From positions 140,256-204,255 of the forward strand of contig JAEUQA010000062.1 of the NCBI GenBank assembly GCA_016789845.1: 64,000 nt of DNA, written 5' to 3'. The stretch comes from Chromatiales bacterium (GTDB taxonomy: Bacteria; Pseudomonadota; Gammaproteobacteria; Steroidobacterales; GCA-2729495). The notes under the pieces are model-generated. The model worked only from the letters and a program-made list of their open reading frames with translations, searched no databases and had not been told where the DNA came from. How positions within the stretch are numbered: the first letter of the stretch is position 1; the number at the start of each line of letters is the position of its first letter. Of the stretch, positions 16,928 through 24,291 are shown piece after piece. The translations under genes and the position numbers were made by a program.

Positions 16928-18511
16928 TCAGAGACTCGGCGCGAACAAATCCCCGATCGACTTCCGGAACCGGTAGATGACATCCTCGGGAGCGGCGAAG
17001 CCGGCCGCCATCCCCGGGGTGACTTCCCGGCTGTAGCGAAGGTCACCTTCCAGCAGTGCCGTCCGCAGCTGCGCGGCCAGGTCGGGGTGGTCGAACACCA
17101 CGGCGGTCTCGCTGTTGAGCCGCTCGCTCCGGGGGTCGAGATTGTAGGAGCCGACCAGGCTTCGGCGGCCGTCCACCACGGCGAACTTCGAATGCATGGT
17201 GCCCTGGGTGGGGACGGGCTCGTCCGGCGCCTGGCCAGTCCATTCCCAGATGCGGATACCGGCGTCCTGGTTGGGGCAGGCCGCGACCGCGGCCTCCTCA
17301 TTAACGGCCAGCAGGTCCTTGTAGTGGCCGCGGCCGACCATGCTGATCTCCGGCAGGTCGTTGGTTTCCGGGCTGTTGGACACGAGGCGCACCGAGACAC
17401 AGCGCGCGGCGGCGTCCTTCAGTGCCCGCGATATCGCCGGCGTGGGCACGAAGTAGGCATTGGCGATGAGTACTTCCCGTTTGGCCCGCTCGATCAGCTT
17501 CACGTAGGCCTGCTGGAGGTAGGACTCCCGGAACCTGGGCCGGCTCTGGAAGAAGCGGCAGGCCGCTGGCCTGAAGGCGGTGGCGGGCTGGCGTGCCTCA
17601 AGTGTCGCGACGCGCGCCACGAGCGCCGGGTCGGTGTCGAAGCGGATGGGCAGCTTGCCGGTCTCGTCCAGCACGACCCGCGTGGCGTCCCAGTAGATGT
17701 TGGTGTTGAAGATCCCCTTCGCCTTCTTCACGCCGACGAAGTAGTCGAAATTGCGATCGAACGCCGCGACCATGTCGGCCACCACCTTGCCCCGCAGGAC
17801 CACGTCCTGGTCCCGCCAGTAGGCACTGGGCTCCTGCGGGTTGACGCGGAAGTATTCGTTGCCGATGTTGAGCCCGCCGGTGACGGCCACGCCGTGGTCC
17901 GTCTCGCCGTCGATGATCCACATCTTCTCGTGGAAGCGCTTGTTGGGCTGGTCGGGATCCGCGTGAGGGGTGAGCTTGGGAATCGGCAACTCGTTGAGCC
18001 ACTGCAGGGCCAGGGCCTCGTAGCCCTCGACCTCGATGCCGTGCTGCTTCAGGTCGAAGAAGAGCCACTGGGTCTGGAGCCACGGGTTGGAGAAGGCGTC
18101 CACGATGACCCGGACGTCGAGGCCCTCGGCTTTCTTCTGCTTCAGCACCTCCGCGATGCGCAGCCCCGACTCGTCGCCCTTGAACACCAGGGCCTGGATG
18201 CGGATCGACGTGTCCGCCTTGCGGAGTGCGGCCATGCGGACGGCGAAGGAGTCCTCGCCGCCTGCCAGGACCGCGATGTCACAGTCGGCGGGCGGGTGGG
18301 CCGGGAACAGGCCCGTGCGGCCCACGTCCTCGTAGGGACTGCCGGTGAAGTGGCTGTCCGCGCCGAGGACGGAGGAGCTCCGTGTCTCCACGATGAAGTC
18401 CTCCAGCGCGTCGTCGTCCGCGGTGCCCGAAGAGCCAGTGCCGGCCGCGCAACCGGCGAGGATGCAGGCAGAGAGTGCGGCGAGGAAACCATGTGGTGGA
18501 GCGATGGCCAT
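16928..18511 (-). CDS. Phospholipase D family lipoprotein (cardiolipin-synthase-like)
   Basis: 527 residues. The lipobox (ILAGC, Cys21) predicts a lipoprotein. Two complete HKD motifs are present: H194-x-K196-(x4)-D201 in FHEKMWIIDGE and H440-x-K442-(x4)-D447 in MHSKFAVVDGRR, each followed by the usual Gly/Asn patch (GGLNIGNEYF; GSYNLDPRSE). Both halves of the active site are therefore intact, and the enzyme should hydrolyse or transfer phosphodiester head groups. Cardiolipin synthases of this fold are usually inner-membrane proteins, so the lipoprotein signal points to activity on periplasm-facing leaflets. It diverges from the LssY_C lipoprotein gene across a 173-base gap. Confidence 0.88.
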   Translation of the reverse strand: MAIAPPHGFLAALSACILAGCAAGTGSSGTADDDALEDFIVETRSSSVLGADSHFTGSPYEDVGRTGLFPAHPPADCDIAVLAGGEDSFAVRMAALRKADTSIRIQALVFKGDESGLRIAEVLKQKKAEGLDVRVIVDAFSNPWLQTQWLFFDLKQHGIEVEGYEALALQWLNELPIPKLTPHADPDQPNKRFHEKMWIIDGETDHGVAVTGGLNIGNEYFRVNPQEPSAYWRDQDVVLRGKVVADMVAAFDRNFDYFVGVKKAKGIFNTNIYWDATRVVLDETGKLPIRFDTDPALVARVATLEARQPATAFRPAACRFFQSRPRFRESYLQQAYVKLIERAKREVLIANAYFVPTPAISRALKDAAARCVSVRLVSNSPETNDLPEISMVGRGHYKDLLAVNEEAAVAACPNQDAGIRIWEWTGQAPDEPVPTQGTMHSKFAVVDGRRSLVGSYNLDPRSERLNSETAVVFDHPDLAAQLRTALLEGDLRYSREVTPGMAAGFAAPEDVIYRFRKSIGDLFAPSL

Positions 18512-18684
18512 GTGGATCGGACCAGCAGGTCAACAGTGAATGGACACGATACCGTACGGCCGCGCCCGGGCGCCTGTCCATACCGGCCGTGCCAGCGGCC
18601 CGGCCGGCGGGCTACTATCCACCGGTCACGGGCCAGGGAATCTGTCGCGATGGGGAGCAGCGAGTGCGTCGGGTGAGGCGGGCG

Positions 18685-20055
18685 ATGGCGGGCGTACGCG
18701 TTGCTGCCCTGGTTGCCAGTTTGGGCCTCGCGTCGTGCGCGACCTTGCCCTATGCGCCCCGGCCACTGGCGACGCCCGGCGATCTCATGGGTGTCCAGTC
18801 GAAGACGGTGGAGGACGTCACCGTCACTGTCGCAATCCTCACCGACGAGCAGTCGGAGCGGCACTTCGGCGTTGACCTTGCGGCCCACGATCTGCAGGCC
18901 CTCTGGGCCAGGGTCCGCAATGCGTCCAGGCAGCGGCTCTGGGTGATTGGCAGCGTTCTCGAGCGGGACTTCTACTCGCCGGACGAGGCTGCCTTTCTGA
19001 TGCGCAGTGAGGTCCCGAAGGACGCGTTCGAGGACCTGCGCCAGCGACTGCGCGATTCCGCGTTGCGCGCTCGCTTCGAACCGGCCACCGAGACCGAGGG
19101 CTTCGTGATCCTGCCCCGCACGGAAGGCGGGCGCTATCTTGAGGTCCTGTTGACCACGGATGCTTACCAGGCTGAGCTGGAGCAGGCCTCGGGCGCGGCT
19201 GCCGGGCCGCAGGAACGGCGGTTCGACTTCGCCCTCCCGCTGCCCGATGGCGACTTCGACTACGAGCGGCTCGACCCGGCGCGGGTGTACGCCGGTCGCG
19301 AGCTGCCGGACATCGATCTCGACCGGCTGCGCGCGGAGCTGGAGCGCCTGCCCTGCTGCGCGACGAATGCGAATGGCACCCGCGATGGCGATCCACTCAA
19401 CGTCGTGATTGTCGGCGACGCGCCCGAGGTGCTCGGGGCGCTCTCCCGCAGCGGCTGGTCATTCACCCACCGCATCGACCTCCGCACGATCGGGCGCGAA
19501 GTGGGCGCCGCCATCTCAGGCGCCGCCTACCCGGTGGCGCCCGTCAGCAGCCTCTATGCCCTGGGCCGCAAGCACGATCTCGCCCTCCAGCGCGCGCGCC
19601 GCTCCATCGCCCAGCGCAATCACATGAGGCTGTGGCTGGCGCCCTTCACCTGCCAGGGACGCATGGTCTGGATCGGCCAGGTCAGCCGCGACATCGGCGT
19701 GAAGGCAACCCCGAAGTCGCCCACGCTGACGACCCACGTCATAGACCCTGCGGTGGACACGACGCGGGAATACCTGCTGCACAGCCTGCTGGCCCAGGGG
19801 CTCGTCGGCAGCTTCGGCTTCGTGAAGGGGAGCGCCCCGGCGACCCCCTCCGAAGCGCGCGTCAACCTCACTGACGACCCGTACTTCAGTGACGGGCTGC
19901 GGCTCGTCGTGGTGCTGGCCCCCGAGCCGGTACCCCTCTCGGCCGTCCGCAGCCTGCTGTGGGAGCAGTCCGCGGCGCCCATGACCGAGGGTCAGTCGGG
20001 GGCGGCGGCTGGCAACGTCCGGCCGCTGGCCCCGGTCGAGGTGGCATCGCCGTGA
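18685..20055 (+). CDS. LssY_C-domain lipoprotein
   Basis: 456 residues. The chosen ATG starts a lipoprotein signal (LVASLGLASC) and has a GAGG-like ribosome-binding site just upstream; a GTG at 18664 would add seven residues. The C-terminal half matches the LssY C-terminal domain: DPLNVVIVGDAPEVLGALSR, GWSF, then YPVAPVSSLYALGRKHDLA and MRLWLAPF. LssY_C is found alone or fused to PAP2/DedA membrane domains and has no assigned reaction. The N-terminal half (residues 30-230) is unlike anything I recognise. The stop overlaps the next gene by GTGA, so the two lipoproteins are probably made in equal amounts. Confidence 0.82.
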   Translation: MAGVRVAALVASLGLASCATLPYAPRPLATPGDLMGVQSKTVEDVTVTVAILTDEQSERHFGVDLAAHDLQALWARVRNASRQRLWVIGSVLERDFYSPDEAAFLMRSEVPKDAFEDLRQRLRDSALRARFEPATETEGFVILPRTEGGRYLEVLLTTDAYQAELEQASGAAAGPQERRFDFALPLPDGDFDYERLDPARVYAGRELPDIDLDRLRAELERLPCCATNANGTRDGDPLNVVIVGDAPEVLGALSRSGWSFTHRIDLRTIGREVGAAISGAAYPVAPVSSLYALGRKHDLALQRARRSIAQRNHMRLWLAPFTCQGRMVWIGQVSRDIGVKATPKSPTLTTHVIDPAVDTTREYLLHSLLAQGLVGSFGFVKGSAPATPSEARVNLTDDPYFSDGLRLVVVLAPEPVPLSAVRSLLWEQSAAPMTEGQSGAAAGNVRPLAPVEVASP

Positions 20056-21095
20056 ACCGGGCCGCCGGCGCCCTGATTGGCGCCACGCTCTTTCTGGCGG
20101 GCTGCGTCGCGGAGCCTACCCGCAGCGACCTCATGGCCGGCGCCGGGCCACTGACGGCGGTGCCGGTCACCGTGGTCGACGGGCGCGCGCGGTTCCGGGA
20201 GATTTTTTGCGGGGTCCTTGCCGATTCCGGGGAGGCCGGAGCAGGGGCGGGCGACTGCGCTGCCTTCCTCTGGCGGCTGGCTGACGAGCCGGACGGCACC
20301 GGGCGCAGCCTGCCGACGCCGGATCACGCGCCACAGGTCTACATAGTGACGGGCGCGTTCAGCGAGTGCCTGGGCGAGGAGGCGCGGCCCTTCAACGGCG
20401 CGGCGGCCAGGCTGCGGGCGGCGGGTTATCGCCTCGCGACCATCGTCGTCAGCGGCCGGTCCGGGACCGAGCACAACGCCCGCCAGATCGCCGACCGGCT
20501 GGAGGCGGCGCCACCCGGGGAGGCGGGGCCCGCCGTGCTGATCGGCTACTCGAAGGGCGCGAACGACATACTGGAATTCCTCGTGCGCTATCCCGCCCTT
20601 GCCGCGCGGGTCAAGGCCGTGGTGAGTGTCGCCGGCGCGATCGGCGGCACTCCGGTGACGAAAGATGCCGCGGGAATCTATGACACACTCCTCCGCCGAA
20701 TTCCCAGCGGGCGCTGTGCCCCCGGGGACGGCCAGGTCATCAACAGCCTCGCCGTCGAGACACGGCGGGAGTGGCTGAACCGGAACCCGCTACCGGACCA
20801 CGTTCGCTACTACTCCGTGGCCGCGTTTGCGACCCGGGAGCAGATGTCGGCCATCCTGGTGCCGGTGTGGCGGCGCCTCCTGCGCTACGACCTGCACGCC
20901 GATGGCCAGTTGCTGGCGCGTGACGCGTTGATCCCCGGCTCGACGCTGCTGGGGTACCTGAACGCCGACCACTGGTCGGCGGCCATCGACGTGGAGACGG
21001 TGCACCCGCTGATCGGCTCGCGCCCCGACGACACGCCCTTTCCGCGCGACGTGCTGCTCGCAGCTATCCTTCTCCGGCTCGCCGAGTGGCCGTAG
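20052..21095 (+). CDS. Alpha/beta-hydrolase lipoprotein
   Basis: 347 residues from a GTG start whose first bases are shared with the stop of the LssY_C gene. The N-terminus is a lipoprotein signal (LIGATLFLAGC). The body shows an alpha/beta-hydrolase pattern: a central strand and elbow GYSKG with nucleophile Ser167, an upstream VYIVTGAF strand and a late NADHWSAAI that may supply the catalytic histidine. A lipase, esterase or peptidase on the periplasmic face is likely, and its coupling to an LssY_C protein suggests a lipid-related substrate. No closer family name is justified. Confidence 0.75.
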   Translation: MNRAAGALIGATLFLAGCVAEPTRSDLMAGAGPLTAVPVTVVDGRARFREIFCGVLADSGEAGAGAGDCAAFLWRLADEPDGTGRSLPTPDHAPQVYIVTGAFSECLGEEARPFNGAAARLRAAGYRLATIVVSGRSGTEHNARQIADRLEAAPPGEAGPAVLIGYSKGANDILEFLVRYPALAARVKAVVSVAGAIGGTPVTKDAAGIYDTLLRRIPSGRCAPGDGQVINSLAVETRREWLNRNPLPDHVRYYSVAAFATREQMSAILVPVWRRLLRYDLHADGQLLARDALIPGSTLLGYLNADHWSAAIDVETVHPLIGSRPDDTPFPRDVLLAAILLRLAEWP

Positions 21096-21100
21096 GTACG

Positions 21101-21982
21101 ATGCACAAGGCCACCCGGCCGCCATCCAAACCGACAGCATCCATGCCCCAAAAGCTTTTCCACGAACCATTGCTCCATTTCCTCGTGCTCGGCGCCCTGC
21201 TGTTCGGCCTCTACCAGTGGCTCGGCGGCCCGGCGGCCAGCGCCGCGGTTGGCGACATCGTCGTCACCGAAGGCCGGATCCGGAACCTCACCGACACCTT
21301 CACCCGCACCTGGCAGCGCCCGCCGACGCCGGAGGAGCTGAACGGCCTCGTCGAGGACTACATCCGGGAGGAGGTGCTGTACCGGGAAGGCGTCGTGCTG
21401 GGCCTCGACCGGGACGACACCATCATCCGCCGGCGCCTGCGCCAGAAGCTCGAGTTCGTGTCGGAGGACGCGGCCAACGCCGTCGAACCTACCAGCGTGG
21501 AGCTGGCGGAGTTCCTGGCGAAGAATGCAGATGCCTACCGCATCGAGTCCCGGCTGACCTTCACCCAGGTGTTCCTGGATCCGTCGAGGCGCGGCGACAA
21601 ACTCGAGGTCGACGCCGCGTCGCTGCTGGACGCACTGCGGACCCGTGGAGACAGTCTCGACCCGGCCACGCTCGGCGACAGCCGGATGCTCGACCCCCGT
21701 TACGAGTCGGCGACCGAAGACGACATCGCCCGCCTGTTCGGCCCGGAATTCGAGCTGGCCCTGCGTGGCCAGCCGGTCGGCAAGTGGGTGGGCCCACTCA
21801 AGTCCGGCTATGGCGCGCATCTGGTGCGGATCGACGCCCGGTCGCCGGGTCGGGTGGCGACGCTCGATGAGGTCCGGGACGCGGTGGCCCGGGACTGGTC
21901 CGCGGCGCGCCGGCAGCAGTTCCTGGACGAGCAGTACCACCAGCTCCGCAACCGCTACCAGGTGCGCATCGAGGGACCATGA
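21101..21982 (+). CDS. Membrane-anchored PpiC-type peptidyl-prolyl isomerase
   Basis: 293 residues. A single hydrophobic anchor (LLHFLVLGALLFGLYQWL) is followed by a SurA/PpiD-like helical region (TPEELNGLVEDYIREEVLYR) and a degenerate parvulin-like domain ending GKWVGPLKSGYGAHLVRI, which is the best-conserved parvulin motif here. It would assist folding or membrane insertion of exported proteins. Start choice is uncertain: ATG 21101 has a weak AGGT site, while ATG 21143 (MPQKLFHEP) begins immediately before the anchor and is common in relatives. The stop overlaps the HupE/UreJ gene by ATGA, a pairing I recall in other proteobacteria. Confidence 0.82.
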   Translation: MHKATRPPSKPTASMPQKLFHEPLLHFLVLGALLFGLYQWLGGPAASAAVGDIVVTEGRIRNLTDTFTRTWQRPPTPEELNGLVEDYIREEVLYREGVVLGLDRDDTIIRRRLRQKLEFVSEDAANAVEPTSVELAEFLAKNADAYRIESRLTFTQVFLDPSRRGDKLEVDAASLLDALRTRGDSLDPATLGDSRMLDPRYESATEDDIARLFGPEFELALRGQPVGKWVGPLKSGYGAHLVRIDARSPGRVATLDEVRDAVARDWSAARRQQFLDEQYHQLRNRYQVRIEGP

Positions 21983-22983
21983 GGGACCTGGTGATCCGCG
22001 GCGCGTACTCCCTGGCCCTGCTCCTGGGCCTGGCTGCCGCCGCGCTGGCCCACGAAGTGCGGCCCGCGTACCTCGAACTGGTCCAGCGGGACGCGGAGAC
22101 CTGGGATGTCCTCTTCAAGGTCCCGGCGGCGGGGGAGGACCTGCGCTTCGGCCTGTACCTGCAGCTGCCGCCGGACGTGCAGCGCGCCGGTCCCCCGAGG
22201 AGCGAATTCAGCGGCCGGGCCCATGTGGAGCGCTCACGCATCCGCCGCCCCGGCGGGCTGGATGGCGCGGAGATCTCGGTGGACGGCCTGTCCGGCACGC
22301 TCACCGACGTGCTCGTGCGCATCGAGCGGGCAAACGGCACCAGCCAGATGCTGCGCCTGAAGCCGGATTCCCCGTCCTTCGTCGTCGAGCCCGTCCCCGG
22401 CCGCCTGCAGGTCGCCGCCACCTACGCCGGCCTTGGCATCGAGCACATCCTGCTCGGCATCGATCACCTGCTGTTCGTCCTGGCCCTGCTGATCCTCGTG
22501 GACACCTTCCGGCGGCTCGTGTGGACCGTCACGGCGTTCACGGTTGCCCACAGCATCACGCTGGCCGCGGCGACGCTGGGCTGGGTGGCCGTGCCACCGC
22601 CGCCGGTGGAGGCCGTCATCGCGCTCAGCATCGTCTTCGTCGCCGGCGAGATCGTCCACTCGCGGCAGGGCCGGCCGGGCCTTGCCCAGCGCCTGCCCGC
22701 GCTCGTGGCCTTCACCTTCGGGCTGCTCCACGGCTTCGGCTTCGCCGGCGCGCTCAGCGAGATCGGGCTGCCCCAGCAGCAGATTCCGCTGGCCCTGTTC
22801 ACGTTCAACGTGGGCGTCGAGATCGGCCAGCTGCTGTTCGTGGCGGCAGTGCTGCTGCTGGCCCGGCTGGTCCGCGGCCTGCGTCTCCCGGTGCCGGACT
22901 GGTGGCCCCAGGCGGCCGCCTACGCGATCGGTTCGGTGGCCACCTTCTGGGTGTTCGAGCGGGTGGCGGCCTTCGTGCCATGA
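21979..22983 (+). CDS. HupE/UreJ family membrane protein
   Basis: 334 residues. A signal peptide (cleavage near ALA-HEVR) precedes a periplasmic beta-rich domain of about 130 residues and then six to seven membrane helices carrying the family signature: IEHILLGIDHLLFVLALLIL, FTVAHSITLAAATLG and FTFGLLHGFGFAGAL. The His/Asp pattern HILLGIDH and VAHS resembles the metal-handling motif of nickel/cobalt permeases. No hydrogenase or urease genes are near, so the transported ion and the role are open. Translation is coupled to the parvulin gene by ATGA, suggesting that the isomerase serves this membrane protein. Confidence 0.87.
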   Translation: MRDLVIRGAYSLALLLGLAAAALAHEVRPAYLELVQRDAETWDVLFKVPAAGEDLRFGLYLQLPPDVQRAGPPRSEFSGRAHVERSRIRRPGGLDGAEISVDGLSGTLTDVLVRIERANGTSQMLRLKPDSPSFVVEPVPGRLQVAATYAGLGIEHILLGIDHLLFVLALLILVDTFRRLVWTVTAFTVAHSITLAAATLGWVAVPPPPVEAVIALSIVFVAGEIVHSRQGRPGLAQRLPALVAFTFGLLHGFGFAGALSEIGLPQQQIPLALFTFNVGVEIGQLLFVAAVLLLARLVRGLRLPVPDWWPQAAAYAIGSVATFWVFERVAAFVP

Positions 22984-22990
22984 TCCTGCA

Positions 22991-23539
22991 ATGACCGGCG
23001 ACATCCGCGACCACCGCCACACCGAGCGCCGCCACATGATCCGCGTGAAGAATGCGCTGGCGGCGGGCCTTGCCCTGACGCCACCGAGCGCCGACTTCCT
23101 GCTGGCCTGCACCGACTACCTCGGCTACATCATCGGTCGCTTCACGGCCCAGGGCCGCGCCAACGTGGAGCGCCTCGGGCCCCGGGTGGCGGCCGCCGGG
23201 GACGAGGAGGGCGCCCGCATCGTCGGCGACATCGCCCGGACGCTGGGTGAAACGGAGTCGGCCCTCGCGGGCCTGCTGGCCGGCGCGGAGGCCTGCCGGG
23301 ACCAGCCGGAAGACGGCTTGCCCCAGCTGCTGGCCGCGGGCCGGCGCTTCATCGCCTTCTACGATGCGGTGCTCGCGTCCCGCAAGGACCCGGCCCAGCA
23401 GATCATCGACCGGCACTTCAGCAGCGCGGAGTACTGGGCGCTGACCAACGACGTGACCAGCGAGTCCGTTGCCACGGAGGATGCGCTGTTCCAGCGCGTG
23501 GCGCGTCTCGCGCCGGCCGGCATCCAGGTCAGCGACTAG
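22991..23539 (+). CDS. Helical protein of unknown function
   Basis: 182 residues with no signal peptide or membrane helix, starting eight bases after the HupE/UreJ stop, so probably the third gene of that operon. It begins with a His/Arg-rich stretch (DIRDHRHTERRHMIRVKN) and is otherwise alpha-helical (ADFLLACTDYLGYIIGRF, QIIDRHFSSAEYW). The ORF extends upstream into the previous gene, but ATG 22991 gives the only sensible start. The helical-bundle look and scattered histidines could suit a metal-binding or hemerythrin-like fold; I do not see the diagnostic spacing. Its stop overlaps the convergent VTT gene stop. Confidence 0.65.
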   Translation: MTGDIRDHRHTERRHMIRVKNALAAGLALTPPSADFLLACTDYLGYIIGRFTAQGRANVERLGPRVAAAGDEEGARIVGDIARTLGETESALAGLLAGAEACRDQPEDGLPQLLAAGRRFIAFYDAVLASRKDPAQQIIDRHFSSAEYWALTNDVTSESVATEDALFQRVARLAPAGIQVSD

Positions 23540-24195
23540 CGGCTGCGCGCCCAGAGCACGGCAAGCACCAGGATGCCCAGCATCGCGGCGGCAATCAGCA
23601 GTACGTACTGCCGCTCGACGAACGCATTGCCCAGGAACACCGTGCCGAAGGCGTAGGGCAGCTCGGCGAGCGCGAGGCTGCCCAGGTAGACCCGGGCCCG
23701 GTACCCGAGCAGCCCGAAGAAGTAGCCGGAGATGTCCGACGGCAGCGCGAGCTGGGTCAGCGTGGCCGCCACGAAGGAGCTGGCCGGGGGAATGCGGTTC
23801 TCGTAGCGCGCCATCTTCTCGGCGGACAGCATGCGGAGCACCACGGGGCGCCCGAAGTGGCGCCCGATGGAATAGGTCATCACCCCGCCCAGGAACCAGC
23901 CGCCCCACAGCAGCAGGAAGCAGCCTGTTGGCCCCCAGACCTCGATGCCGATGGGCACCAGCAGCAGGCCGGAGAAGAACACGAGAATGGCCGACAGGGC
24001 GGCCAGCAGGACGAAGATCACCGTGCCGAGGATCGGCAGCGAGCGAATGACCGGCTCCGCGAGGTCGATGGTCCGGACCACCTGCTGGTGGATCTCCTCC
24101 GAGTAGGCCAGCAGCGCCGCGATGGCCACGCCGATGATCAGGAGCGGCAGGCGCCGGGAAACCCGTGAGAAGTCGGTAGTCGTCCCGGAGCTCAT
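23536..24195 (-). CDS. VTT (TVP38/DedA-like) membrane protein
   Basis: 219 residues with five to six membrane helices. The central region VTT motif is visible: LVPIGIEVWGPTGCFLLLWG, then GGWFLGGVMTYSIGRHFGRP, and later ALPSDISGYFFGLLGYRAR. VTT/DedA proteins are lipid scramblases or lipid-carrier flippases and include recently described undecaprenyl-phosphate translocases. ATG 24195 is used; an in-frame extension to 24579 runs into the divergent P-type ATPase gene and lacks membrane character. Its stop (23536-23538) and that of the convergent gene (23537-23539) share two bases. Confidence 0.85.
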   Translation of the reverse strand: MSSGTTTDFSRVSRRLPLLIIGVAIAALLAYSEEIHQQVVRTIDLAEPVIRSLPILGTVIFVLLAALSAILVFFSGLLLVPIGIEVWGPTGCFLLLWGGWFLGGVMTYSIGRHFGRPVVLRMLSAEKMARYENRIPPASSFVAATLTQLALPSDISGYFFGLLGYRARVYLGSLALAELPYAFGTVFLGNAFVERQYVLLIAAAMLGILVLAVLWARSR

Positions 24196-24278
24196 GCCCT
24201 GGCCAGCTGTCCCTGCCGAAAGAGGTAGAGCCGCCACTATAAGGCACCCGGCGGGGCCCCTGCCCGGGCGGAGGCCCG

Positions 24279-24284
24279 CATAAT
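24279..24284 (+). promoter_or_regulatory. -10-like element giving a leaderless P-type ATPase transcript
   Basis: CATAAT ends seven bases before the ATG at 24292, so the expected transcription start coincides with the start codon. It also overlaps the alternative ATG at 24283. No good -35 is seen. Confidence 0.4.
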
Positions 24285-24291
24285 GGCACCC

